This document shows positions 7,871 through 15,227 of a DNA stretch of 64,000 nucleotides, piece after piece. Position numbers and translations under genes: made by a program. The DNA is taken from the NCBI RefSeq assembly GCF_900177295.1, contig NZ_FWZX01000010.1, positions 62,001 through 126,000 of the forward strand, given 5' to 3'. The notes under the pieces were generated by a model. The model was given only the letters and a program-made list of their open reading frames with translations, ran no database searches and was not told where the DNA came from. Positions within the stretch are counted from its first letter, which is position 1; each line of letters begins with the position of its first letter. The stretch comes from Tistlia consotensis USBA 355. GTDB lineage: Bacteria > Pseudomonadota > Alphaproteobacteria > Kiloniellales > DSM-21159.

Positions 7871-9754
7871 ATGTCGAAAGATCGAACCGGTCGCGATCCC
7901 GGTTTGCTGGCAGACTTCGGGGCGCAGGAGACATCACTCTCTCAACTGGCTGGAAACGGCACATCCGGCCGAAAGCGTTCGCCGTCTCGATTTGCCCTGG
8001 TTATCGGCAATTCTGACTATGGACAGCTGGGCGAGCTGCCGAACGCCGCGCGCGATGCGGAGTTGATTGCCAACCGCCTGAGAGCGGTTGGTTTCGAAGC
8101 CCATCTTTGCAAGAACCTCCGAAGCAATGACATAAACCGTCTCTTCCAGGCCTTCGTTCAACGGCTGAGGCACGTCGGAAATGCCGACACCGTCATCTTC
8201 TACTTCGCCGGCCACGGCTACCAGGACGGTGACAAGAACTACCTGCTGCCGATCATCATCGAAGGCGACCCCTTCGAGCCAATCCCCCTGCAGGACATGA
8301 TGGCGGAGCTCTCGGGCCTGTCGAAGCGCCGGCTCGTCTTCTTCGACGCCTGCCGCTCGTCCTTCAATGCCGAGCGTGTCGAGGATGCGCTGGTGCGCGC
8401 CCGCGGACTGCCGGCGGAGCAACGCCCTGCCCTCAGAAGGGGCCTGGCGGATTTCGCCGTGGACGACGAAACCTTCATCTCCTTCTCGGCGGCCCCGGGT
8501 AAGCCGGCCAGCGACGGTGCCGAAGGCTCCCCGAACAGCCCCTACGCCACCGCACTGTCGCGATTCATCGACGAGGTCGACCTGCCTCTCTCCGTCATGA
8601 TGGCCCGCGTGCGCAACAGCGTCTGGCACGACACCCGGGAGGCACAAAGGACATGGGACAGCTCGTCCCTCGAGTCGTCCTTCTTCTTCAAGCCCAGCTC
8701 GCTGCTGTTCCTGTTCGGCAACATGCTGGCGCTGATCGCGTTCCTCGTCGCGCTCGTCAGCCTGGGGATCGTTCTCTACGAGGGCGCCGTCGCCGCCTAT
8801 CTCGGGAACCTCTATTTCGGGAACCTCGACCGTTGGGAGTGGAGCTATATCTCGGCGGCGGTTCTCGCACTGACGATCGCCGTCTTCCTCTACGGCGTCG
8901 GACGCGCCTATTCGCGCGTGCGCGGCGCACAGTCGGAATGGCAGACGGAAGGCGAGTTCCGGCTGTTCCGACGGTCCTCGGCCGGAACCAATGGCGCGAT
9001 CGGGGGCGTGCTGGGCGGCATCCTGGGCTCGGCGCTGGTGACGTTCCCCTATTGGATCGAGTGGCGGGCCGCTCAGGCGTCCTGCAGCGCGCGCCCCTGG
9101 GCCGACCCGACGCTGCCCGACGTCTGTCCCCATCTCGGCCAGCTCATCGCGGAAGGCTCCGTCGCCGGCATCTACATCCTGGTGCTGCTGGGCTTCCTCT
9201 CCATGCATTTCAGCGAATGGCTGGTCCGGGGCCGGCCCGCGGGCCTCGTCAGGGCCCGCAAGAGTGTCCAGATGGTTGCCGGCGCGATGCTGGGCGGCGT
9301 CCTGGCCGGGGTCGTCGTCGGCCCCGTCATCACCGCCTATTTCGGCGCACAGGACCGGCCGTTCCTCGAGCCGCGGTCCATCCTCGTCTGGTCCATCCTG
9401 GCCGTCGCGCTGATGGCGTTCTCCATCGTCAACTACAAGCTCGAGACCTTCACACGAGCCCGGCTGCTGCGCAGCCTGCTCGGCGCCGCCATCGGCACGG
9501 TCTGCGCCCTGGCGGTGCTTTCCGGACTGGTCGGCATCCTCTACTGGACCGGCTTCATCGAGAACACCCTCGCCTGGGCCAACGCCGGCTTTTACGACCC
9601 CACGAAGACCCGGATCGAGCAATACGCGTTCCTGCTGGTCGCCGGGCTCCCCTATGGAATCGTCTTCGGGCTCAGCTTCGGCGTGCTAGTCGCCGCAACA
9701 CGGCTCTTCTCCGAGCGCAGCGAGAGCGCGGGCAATGAGCCGCAGGCTTCTTGA
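7871..9754 (+). CDS. Caspase-like (peptidase C14) protein with about eight membrane segments
   Basis: A 627-residue protein with an N-terminal caspase-fold protease and a long membrane domain. The caspase part covers about residues 38-270: RFALVIGNSDY opens the fold, the catalytic His is in FYFAGHGYQ (about His115) and the catalytic Cys in VFFDACRSS (about Cys161). From about residue 277 to the end there are roughly eight hydrophobic helices, several Gly-rich (GGVLGGILGSALV, AGAMLGGVLAGVVVG). ATG 7871 is preceded by GGAGCGGAGG; a longer in-frame start at 7760 lacks such a site. The stop overlaps the patatin gene by 20 bases. Bacterial caspase-like proteins often act in regulated cell death or phage defence; the role here is inferred. 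The membrane domain is not one I can name. Confidence 0.88.
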   Translation: MSKDRTGRDPGLLADFGAQETSLSQLAGNGTSGRKRSPSRFALVIGNSDYGQLGELPNAARDAELIANRLRAVGFEAHLCKNLRSNDINRLFQAFVQRLRHVGNADTVIFYFAGHGYQDGDKNYLLPIIIEGDPFEPIPLQDMMAELSGLSKRRLVFFDACRSSFNAERVEDALVRARGLPAEQRPALRRGLADFAVDDETFISFSAAPGKPASDGAEGSPNSPYATALSRFIDEVDLPLSVMMARVRNSVWHDTREAQRTWDSSSLESSFFFKPSSLLFLFGNMLALIAFLVALVSLGIVLYEGAVAAYLGNLYFGNLDRWEWSYISAAVLALTIAVFLYGVGRAYSRVRGAQSEWQTEGEFRLFRRSSAGTNGAIGGVLGGILGSALVTFPYWIEWRAAQASCSARPWADPTLPDVCPHLGQLIAEGSVAGIYILVLLGFLSMHFSEWLVRGRPAGLVRARKSVQMVAGAMLGGVLAGVVVGPVITAYFGAQDRPFLEPRSILVWSILAVALMAFSIVNYKLETFTRARLLRSLLGAAIGTVCALAVLSGLVGILYWTGFIENTLAWANAGFYDPTKTRIEQYAFLLVAGLPYGIVFGLSFGVLVAATRLFSERSESAGNEPQAS

Positions 9755-10697
9755 GATCCTGCGGGCGCGGCGCGCCGCCGGCGGCGGCCCGCCCTTCGAC
9801 GATCCTCACTTAGTTGCCCTGGTCGCCGAAGGCGGAGCGATGCGCGGCGTGATCGCCGGGGGCATGGTCACCGCACTTGAGGAAGCCGGCTTCGCCGACT
9901 GTTTCGATCTGATGGTCGGCACCTCGGCCGGTGCCTGCGCGCTGGCCTATCTGCGGGCCGGCCAGGCCCGGCTGGGCACCTCGATCTACTTCGAGGACAT
10001 CAACAACCGCTCGTTCATAGACACGCGCCGCCCACTGCGCGGGCGGGCGATCGTTGACATCGACTTCCTGGTCGATCGCGTGTTCAGGGAGGTCAAGCCC
10101 CTCGATCACCGTCGCCTGGCCAGCCCCGGGCCCAGGCTGCTCGCGGTCGCCACCGACGTCGACCGAGGCGAGGGCGTCGCCCTGGAGGGCTTCGAGAACC
10201 GCGAGCGCGCCTACGAGGTCCTGCGCGCGACGACCCGGATGCCGTTGCTCGCGGCGGGGCCGGTCGAAATCGATGGCCGACGCTACATCGACGGCAGCGC
10301 AGCCGACCGCATCCCCATCGCCTACGCCCAACGTCTGGGCGCCACGCACGTTCTGGTCATCCTGACGAGATCGCCGAATTCGCGGAGTGTAACACAGCCA
10401 TCTGCTATCAGGAATTACCTGAAGAGCAATCTATTTGCAGCGCTGTATCATCGAAATCTACGAACCCTGACCAGACACGAGGCGAATAACTACAGCCGGA
10501 TATATCAAATATTGACCGATTACGACGGATATGAAATCGGAGGCGTTCGATGCCGCGCTGTTTCCCCTGCTGGCAACTTCCGAGAAATTTCCAGGATCGA
10601 GACAAACGAGGAAGTCTTGCGAGGCGCAGCACAGCACGGTCAAGACCGGATGAACGACTTTCTGATGGGGACAAATGAAGGAAGCCAAGATGTCTGA
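9735..10697 (+). CDS. Patatin-like phospholipase
   Basis: A 320-residue predicted serine acyl hydrolase with a Ser-Asp dyad. The oxyanion motif is EGGAMRG (about 32-38), the nucleophile elbow VGTSAGA (about Ser64), and the catalytic Asp is in YIDGSAADRIPIAYA (about Asp186; DGS instead of the common DGG/DGA). It would cleave membrane phospholipids. Its start lies inside the caspase-like gene (20-base overlap) and its stop overlaps the next gene by 8 bases, so the three are translationally linked. From about 10370 the base composition becomes markedly poorer in GC, with AT-rich codons atypical of the window. Some housekeeping patatins exist, but the context favours an effector. Confidence 0.9.
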   Translation: MSRRLLEILRARRAAGGGPPFDDPHLVALVAEGGAMRGVIAGGMVTALEEAGFADCFDLMVGTSAGACALAYLRAGQARLGTSIYFEDINNRSFIDTRRPLRGRAIVDIDFLVDRVFREVKPLDHRRLASPGPRLLAVATDVDRGEGVALEGFENRERAYEVLRATTRMPLLAAGPVEIDGRRYIDGSAADRIPIAYAQRLGATHVLVILTRSPNSRSVTQPSAIRNYLKSNLFAALYHRNLRTLTRHEANNYSRIYQILTDYDGYEIGGVRCRAVSPAGNFREISRIETNEEVLRGAAQHGQDRMNDFLMGTNEGSQDV

Positions 10698-11322
10698 CTC
10701 ACCGCTCGTAGCGCTGATCTCTGCTTCCGACCCGCAGCTGCTCGTTAGGTTACGCGAAAAACATCCCGCCGCATCGGAATTGTTGGGTATTCCGCGCACA
10801 AGAAAGGTGCAAGGCGGCTTACCGGATGCCGAGGACGCAGGGCGACCGATCGTCGACGCAAAAGTCGATTTGCTACTGGAGGGCATACGACCTCTGCGAA
10901 CGGAACTCGATACGATCATTGGCGTGGTCGTTCAGAAGATGAACACGGTCAAAAGGACGAAGATGTTTGGTGCGGTCGTCGCTACGCTGTCCGGCCTCGT
11001 GATCGCCATTTCAGAGGCATCCGGTGTCGGAGAGGACTGGGTGAAGGTTGTATCGGCAGCATTCGCAACTGTTGGCGGGTTGGTTGTTATACTCTCCGAC
11101 TACTTTGCCCAGGCGCCGAATGGCAGATACATAGCGTCTGCTGAGGAGTACGGAAAACTTGACCAGATGGCGAAGGAACTCTTCAAGGCTGAGAAGAGGG
11201 TCATGCGCCATGAAGAATTCCCGATAGCTAAAGATGACATCGAAGACATGATTAACTCGCTCGAAGAATATGCTGCGCACATCAATAGCCTGACTCTCAA
11301 CACGGGAGCGGTGAGCGGCTAA
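10690..11322 (+). CDS. Two-helix membrane protein, SLATT-like (putative effector)
   Basis: A 210-residue protein with no family I can name firmly. A soluble N-terminal region (1-88) precedes two adjacent hydrophobic helices, about 92-108 (KMFGAVVATLSGLVIAIS) and 118-136 (VKVVSAAFATVGGLVVILS). A charged, probably helical tail follows with AEEYGKLDQMAKELFKAEKR. Two helices followed by a cytoplasmic helical region is the layout of SLATT proteins, which are known as pore-like effectors in nucleotide-signalled immunity. ATG 10690 is preceded by GAAGGAAG and overlaps the patatin stop by 8 bases; ATG 10675 is an alternative. Base composition is clearly lower in GC than the rest of the window, a sign of transfer. 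Confidence 0.65.
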   Translation: MSDSPLVALISASDPQLLVRLREKHPAASELLGIPRTRKVQGGLPDAEDAGRPIVDAKVDLLLEGIRPLRTELDTIIGVVVQKMNTVKRTKMFGAVVATLSGLVIAISEASGVGEDWVKVVSAAFATVGGLVVILSDYFAQAPNGRYIASAEEYGKLDQMAKELFKAEKRVMRHEEFPIAKDDIEDMINSLEEYAAHINSLTLNTGAVSG

Positions 11323-11857
11323 TATCGAGTAGGGATACGATGCAGGCCTCACCCGCCTCGAACGACTGGCCACTACGTCCACCATATGGGAGTCGCTCAA
11401 TCCATAAGAATGATAACAGCGGGTCAAGGCCCTCAGCTTGCTACTTTTCCGACGAATGGCAATTTCGCGCAGATTCTGTTGAAAAAGTCGGTGCACTTGC
11501 CGGATTGGAGGCTCAGGCAATAGATTTCTTCAAGAAGGCCCGCGAGGTTGTGGCGATCTTTCGTCTCGATGCCGATCTGCAATTGATAATGTCGCGTCGA
11601 ATGCGCCGTCGGACTTTTTCAACAGAATCCGCACATATTGGTCGTTCGCATAGACCACCGCAATGACCGCCTTGTGTCGAAATCGACTGGGTCCCCCAGC
11701 CATTTCGGCCGCCGCTCCTGACGTCAACTTGACTATCGCGTGCGCGTGCGGGGTGCATTGCCTGCGCGACCTATCTGCCTGGGCCGCATCGGGGGGAAAG
11801 GTCGCCGTCCCGGACCTCAGCGCCGCCCCAACCGCTCATTCATCTTGCCGCTGCTGA
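11323..11857. other. Gene-free stretch with mobile-element relic
   Basis: Between the SLATT-like gene and the duplicated stress-gene fragment there are 535 bases without a convincing gene. The stretch contains the inverted-repeat relic at 11472-11629. To its right lies sequence with short frames on both strands that resemble worn transposon flanks but match nothing I can name. Confidence 0.55.
11472..11629. mobile_element. Insertion-sequence relic or MITE bounded by 18-bp perfect inverted repeats
   Basis: GATTCTGTTGAAAAAGTC (11472-11489) is repeated exactly as its reverse complement at 11612-11629, enclosing 122 bases. Two further matching bases lie outside each end after one mismatch. The GACTTTTTCAACAGAATC type of terminus is common at ends of IS5/IS1182-like elements. 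No transposase fits inside, so this is a deletion derivative or a non-autonomous element. Confidence 0.7.
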
Positions 11858-12156
11858 AGCGCCCGCCCCGCCTCTCAATGCGACATCAGCACCGGCGCGG
11901 TCATGTGCCCCAAAAGCTCGCGCGTCACGCCGCCGAGCACCAGCTCGCGCAGGCGGGAGTGGCCGTAGGCGCCCATGACCAGGAGGTCGATCGCCTCGTC
12001 GGAGAGCGCGGCGAGCAGGGCGTCGCCCTCGGAGATCGCCTGGGCCGGCGTGTGGCGCATCTCGCCCTGGCCGGCGGCGCCGTAGCGGCCGATCGGGCTG
12101 AGCGAGGCGTCGGTCGAGCGGACCTCGTCGCGGGTCGCCGTCGCCTCGCTCGCGAC
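11858..12156. repeat. 299-bp direct repeat, left copy (duplicate of 13995-14293)
   Basis: Bases 11858-12156 match 13995-14293 with one substitution (G12137 versus A14274), at a constant offset of 2137. The copy holds the last about 94 codons of the universal stress gene plus 17 downstream bases. It breaks off abruptly at 12156, 17 bases before the toxin stop. Near identity implies a recent event. Confidence 0.95.
11875..12156 (-). pseudogene. Truncated C-terminal fragment of universal stress protein (duplicate)
   Basis: This fragment encodes the same C-terminal residues as the intact gene at 14012-14920, through GAYGHSRLRELVLGGVTREL and the end LMSH. It lacks the first domain and most of the second, and has no start signal of its own. 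It was produced by the 299-bp duplication. Its only substitution falls in the segment corresponding to the motif ATVTRDEVRS (Val replaced by Ala). Confidence 0.9.
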
Positions 12157-12172
12157 GGGAAAGGACCTCCGG

Positions 12173-12599
12173 CTACCGCGGGATCTGCCGGATCTTCCTT
12201 TCGGCGTTCAGGTGAAGAATTTCCCGGCGGATCTGCTCGTAGAAGCCCGCGCTCAGCATGCCGTAGGCGACCTCGCCGCCGCGTCCGGGGATCTCCGCGA
12301 GGTCGTATCCGGGCCAGGCGAAGCGGTTCAGCTGGCTTAGCACCACCCAATGCGGATCGCTGTCGAGCCCGAGGTTCCTCGCCACCGCGTCGGGCAGGCG
12401 CAGCGCCGGCTCGCGCTGCGGATCGCTGTGCGTGATCGGGGCGACGACGACACGCACCTCGCCGTCGGCCGTCTTCGTCGACAGGATGATCGCGGCAGGG
12501 CGCGCCTTCGCCGCCTCCTGGAGTCCGCGATCGGCCTCCGGCCCCCCAGAGGAAGGAATAGCGGATCACCAGCCCGACGACGGGCCGGGGAACGATCAC
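12173..12599 (-). pseudogene. PemK/MazF-like toxin gene, frameshifted
   Basis: Reading from GTG 12599 gives VIVPRPVVGLVIRYSFLW, then a run of six Gs (about 12542-12547 on the opposite strand). The frame that continues the protein is offset by one base: EADRGLQEAAKARPAAIIL, then EVRVVVAPITHSDPQ and WVVLSQLNRFAWPG, to a stop at 12173. Removing one G restores a single protein of about 141 residues. The pattern of a short basic N-terminus, RPAAIIL strand and APITHS motif resembles PemK/MazF-type growth inhibitors. The partner antitoxin gene ends 30 bases upstream. It may be truly inactivated, phase-variable through the G run, or a sequencing error. Confidence 0.65.
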
Positions 12600-12629
12600 C
12601 CGGGCCTCACCGGAGCCTCACCCGGGATG

Positions 12630-12884
12630 TCATCGGGGCCCGGCGCCGTGCTCGGCGCTCTCGAGATCCGCGACGACGTCGTCCGGCAGCGCGCCGACGG
12701 TCAGGATCTCGCGCTCCCGCCGCTTCAGCTCCTCGAAATGCGCGAGCTCGGCGGCCGAGAGGAAGGCCCCGACGATGCGCCCGTGGCTCGTCACCTTGAC
12801 GATCCGGCCGGCGATGGCCTCGTCCTGGTAGACGCCGAAGTTGCGCGCGAAGGTGCTCGCGGAAACGGTGAGCGTGTCGGCCAT
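12630..12884 (-). CDS. Phd/YefM-like antitoxin
   Basis: An 84-residue protein, MADTLTVSASTFARNFGVYQ, followed by VKVTSHGRIVGAFLSAAEL and an acidic C-terminus. The N-terminal swapped-hairpin pattern (a short strand, SxFxxNF, then VTxHGRxxxxLxS) matches Phd/YefM antitoxins, which bind DNA through this end and neutralise the toxin through the C-terminal tail. ATG 12884 has GGAGGG just upstream. It precedes the frameshifted PemK-like gene by 30 bases, the usual antitoxin-first order. Because the toxin is broken, the antitoxin may be a relic or may answer to another toxin. Confidence 0.78.
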   Translation of the reverse strand: MADTLTVSASTFARNFGVYQDEAIAGRIVKVTSHGRIVGAFLSAAELAHFEELKRREREILTVGALPDDVVADLESAEHGAGPR

Positions 12885-13018
12885 CCTGCCCTCCTTCGCT
12901 GAGACGTATATGCGCAATTTCCGCAGATGGCGCAAGTAGGGCCCGGCCTTCCGCTTCTTCGCCGCCCCCCGATCGGCTACCCTCCCCCCATTGCCCAATC
13001 CGCTCCAGGAGATCAGCG

Positions 13019-13753
13019 ATGGAAACGGAGGTCGCCGGGATCGGCGAGGGGATCTGGCGGCTCTCGACCTTCGTGCCGGAGGTCGCGGCCCCCGCCGGCT
13101 TCACCTTCAACCAGTTCCTGATCGAGGCCGACGAGCCGCTGCTGTTCCACTGCGGGCCGCGCGGCCTGTTCGCCTCGGTGTCGCGGGCGCTGGCCACGGT
13201 CCTGCCGGTGGAGCAGCTGCGCTGGATCTCCTTCGGCCACGTCGAGGCCGACGAGTGCGGCGCGATGAACCTCTGGCTGGCCGACGCGCCCGAGGCCCGG
13301 GTCGTCCACGGCCGGACCGCGTGCATGGTCTCGCTCAACGACCTGGCCGACCGGCCGCCGCGGGCGCTCGCCGACGGCGAGCTGCTGGATCTCGGCGGGC
13401 GGCGGGTGCGCTGGCTCGACACGCCGCACGTGCCCCACGCCTGGGAGTCGGGCCTGATCTGGGAGGAGGTCACCGGCACCCTCTTCACCGGCGACCTCTT
13501 CACCCACCTCGGCAGGGGCCCGGCGCTGACGAGCGACAGCATCGTCGCCGCCGCGATCGCCGCCGAGGAAGCCTTCCAGGCCAGCGCCCTGACGCCGGAC
13601 ATCGCGCCGACGCTGCGCCGACTGGCGGCGCTGCAGCCGGCGCGGCTCGCCGTCATGCACGGCTCCTGCTACGCGGGCGACGGCGAGGCGGCTCTGCTCG
13701 AGCTCGCCGACTTCTACGAGCGGCGGCACGCAGCCGCGGTCGCGGGCGCCTGA
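13019..13753 (+). CDS. ODP-type metallo-beta-lactamase fold protein (flavodiiron-like, without flavodoxin domain)
   Basis: A 244-residue hydrolase-fold protein. The metal ligands follow the flavodiiron pattern rather than HxHxDH: SFGHVEADECGAMN (H-x-E-x-D), DTPHVPHAWESG, FTGDLFTHLG and a final MHGSCYAGDG. Flavodiiron proteins use such a diiron site to reduce O2 or NO. Here the FMN-binding flavodoxin domain is missing, so an external electron donor or a sensing role is possible. ATG 13019 has CAGGAG upstream. It stands alone between the toxin-antitoxin pair and the stress gene, inside the segment bounded by the 299-bp direct repeats. Confidence 0.85.
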   Translation: METEVAGIGEGIWRLSTFVPEVAAPAGFTFNQFLIEADEPLLFHCGPRGLFASVSRALATVLPVEQLRWISFGHVEADECGAMNLWLADAPEARVVHGRTACMVSLNDLADRPPRALADGELLDLGGRRVRWLDTPHVPHAWESGLIWEEVTGTLFTGDLFTHLGRGPALTSDSIVAAAIAAEEAFQASALTPDIAPTLRRLAALQPARLAVMHGSCYAGDGEAALLELADFYERRHAAAVAGA

Positions 13754-13803
13754 GCGAGGAGCGGCGGACGGCGGTTCATCGGCCAGGGCATCTACACCTA
13801 TCC

Positions 13804-13978
13804 GTCATCCCGGAAGCCGCTTTGTCCGGCAGCTTTGCTGTCGCTGGCAAAGCGAGCTGTCCGGGATCCAGGGGCCGCATACCCGAACGTCTGAGCCCAC
13901 GGCCCCGGGGTCCCAGGTCGCAAGGCTCGCGCGCCGGAAGCCCGATGGCTTCCGGGCTCGCCTAGCGCCCGGGATGAC
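13804..13978 (+). repeat. Dispersed intergenic repeat with GTCATCCCGG / CCGGGATGAC ends, copy 2
   Basis: The segment is bounded by GTCATCCCGG (13804-13813) and CCGGGATGAC (13969-13978). Its left half matches the minus strand of 4979-5089. The longer right part contains a further short hairpin around CGGAAGCCCGATGGCTTCCG. It fills the gap between the ODP protein gene and the stress gene, where no gene is seen. Confidence 0.75.
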
Positions 13979-13994
13979 GAGGAAAGGGAAGGCG

Positions 13995-14293
13995 AGCGCC
14001 CGCCCCGCCTCTCAATGCGACATCAGCACCGGCGCGGTCATGTGCCCCAAAAGCTCGCGCGTCACGCCGCCGAGCACCAGCTCGCGCAGGCGGGAGTGGC
14101 CGTAGGCGCCCATGACCAGGAGGTCGATCGCCTCGTCGGAGAGCGCGGCGAGCAGGGCGTCGCCCTCGGAGATCGCCTGGGCCGGCGTGTGGCGCATCTC
14201 GCCCTGGCCGGCGGCGCCGTAGCGGCCGATCGGGCTGAGCGAGGCGTCGGTCGAGCGGACCTCGTCGCGGGTCACCGTCGCCTCGCTCGCGAC
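13995..14293. repeat. 299-bp direct repeat, right copy (within the intact stress gene)
   Basis: This is the parental-looking copy, since it continues without a break into the rest of the universal stress gene at 14294-14920. It differs from 11858-12156 by one base. The two copies flank a toxin-antitoxin pair and the ODP protein gene. Confidence 0.95.
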
Positions 14294-14920
14294 CGGCACG
14301 CCGTGCCGCTTCAGGTGCGCGGCCAGCTCCTCGGCCGAGGGATGCCGCCCGCCCGGCCGGTTGACGGCGTAGAGCACGACCCGCTCGGCGCCGGCCAGCA
14401 GCGGGAGGGCGTCGTGCAGGGCGCGCGCGCTCTCCCGCGAGCCGTTCCAGGCGACCAGGACGCGCCTGCCGATCGCCGGGAAGTCGCCGGCATAGGGCAG
14501 CACCAGCACCGGCCCGCCGGCGCCGAGCACGACCTCCTCGGCGAGGCCGGGCTCGCCGGCGGGATCCTCGGGGTCGGCCTGGCCGACCAGCGTCAGGTCG
14601 GCCCCGCGGGCCGCCCGCAGCAGGCAGTCGGCAGCCCGGCCGCGCGGCCGGCGCCACGCGCCGGCGAGGCCGGCCGCCGCGAGGCGGCGCTCGAAGGCCG
14701 CCTGGGCCGCCTCGGCGGCGCCGGCCAGCCGGGCCTCCTGCCCGGCCAGGGCGTCCCGGCCGACCGCCGCGCGCAGCGAGCCCGGCAGCCGGATCTCGGG
14801 CAGCGGATAGATGCCGGTGAGCCGCGCGCCGTGGCGTTTCGCGAGCGCCGCCGCCGCCTCCAGGCGCGCGGTCGAGCGGGCGTCGGCGCCCTGCTGCACG
14901 ACGATGTCCCTGATGGCCAT
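14012..14920 (-). CDS. Universal stress protein with tandem UspA domains
   Basis: A 302-residue cytoplasmic protein with two UspA folds, about residues 1-140 and 150-302. The second ends in GAYGHSRLRELVLGGVTREL and GHMTAPVLMSH, the nucleotide-binding G-2x-G-9x-G-S/T type motif. The first domain's equivalent is degenerate. ATG 14920 (MAIRDIVVQQGAD) begins the first beta strand; longer frames upstream run through a dispersed repeat. Tandem Usp proteins are often induced by oxygen limitation, and the perfect FNR-type box at 15185-15198 lies 265 bases upstream. That is far for direct control but possible. Its 3' end is duplicated at 11858-12156. Confidence 0.92.
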   Translation of the reverse strand: MAIRDIVVQQGADARSTARLEAAAALAKRHGARLTGIYPLPEIRLPGSLRAAVGRDALAGQEARLAGAAEAAQAAFERRLAAAGLAGAWRRPRGRAADCLLRAARGADLTLVGQADPEDPAGEPGLAEEVVLGAGGPVLVLPYAGDFPAIGRRVLVAWNGSRESARALHDALPLLAGAERVVLYAVNRPGGRHPSAEELAAHLKRHGVPVASEATVTRDEVRSTDASLSPIGRYGAAGQGEMRHTPAQAISEGDALLAALSDEAIDLLVMGAYGHSRLRELVLGGVTRELLGHMTAPVLMSH

Positions 14921-14947
14921 GGCCCTTCTCCCCTGATCGGATCGCGC

Positions 14948-15008
14948 CTGCCGCAAGCCTGTCGCGCCGCGCCCGCCGAGGCCAGGGGCCGGATGTCGCA
15001 GCGGGGCG
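14948..15008 (+). repeat. 61-bp dispersed repeat, copy a (matches 17223-17283)
   Basis: The segment begins CTGCCGCAAGCCTGTCGC and ends GGATGTCGCAGCGGGGCG. It differs from 17223-17283 at two positions. Both copies lie in non-coding gaps flanking the chemoreceptor gene pair, in the same orientation. Confidence 0.85.
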
Positions 15009-15184
15009 TTGGTCGGGGCGTGGGGGCGGCACGCAACGGCGGCCGCCCAGGCCCCGGCGCCCGACGCCCGGCGCCCGACCGGCGGCCGCTTCGGGAGAGA
15101 CGCCCCGCCGCCGCATGACAAGCGGGTCGGTTTCCCAAGCAGCGCATCAATAATAACTTTCAGTTGCGCCAATATCTGGTTGAA

Positions 15185-15198
15185 TTGATCCAGATCAA
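15185..15198. promoter_or_regulatory. FNR/FixK-type anaerobox TTGAT-N4-ATCAA
   Basis: TTGATCCAGATCAA is a perfect match to the FNR-family consensus. Its centre (15191.5) lies about 42 bases before the start expected from the -10-like TAATAT at 15222-15227. This is the class II activator spacing. It lies between the divergent stress gene (14920) and PAS gene (15289), in an AT-rich gap that stands out from the GC-rich surroundings. Confidence 0.82.
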
Positions 15199-15221
15199 AA
15201 GCACCGGACTCCGGGTCTAAT

Positions 15222-15227
15222 TAATAT
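15222..15227 (+). promoter_or_regulatory. -10 element TAATAT of the chemoreceptor operon
   Basis: TAATAT fits the -10 consensus at four of six positions or better, and predicts transcription from about 15234, 55 bases before ATG 15289. No good -35 is seen, as expected for a class II FNR-type activated promoter with the box at 15185-15198. Confidence 0.55.

Noticed and set aside
7934-9622. A 562-codon leftward frame antisense to the caspase-like gene
   Set aside because: The rightward frame has catalytic His and Cys motifs and membrane helices; the antisense product is Glu/Gly/Arg-rich without motifs.
7871-11322. Assignment of the three-gene cassette to CBASS
   Set aside because: No CD-NTase-type cyclase, ubiquitin-like or HORMA/TRIP13 accessory gene is present in the neighbourhood, so the label is not supported.
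11340-11666. A possible 108-residue gene after the SLATT-like gene
   Set aside because: It spans the inverted-repeat relic, lacks a ribosome site and family resemblance, and its reading depends on transposon-end sequence.
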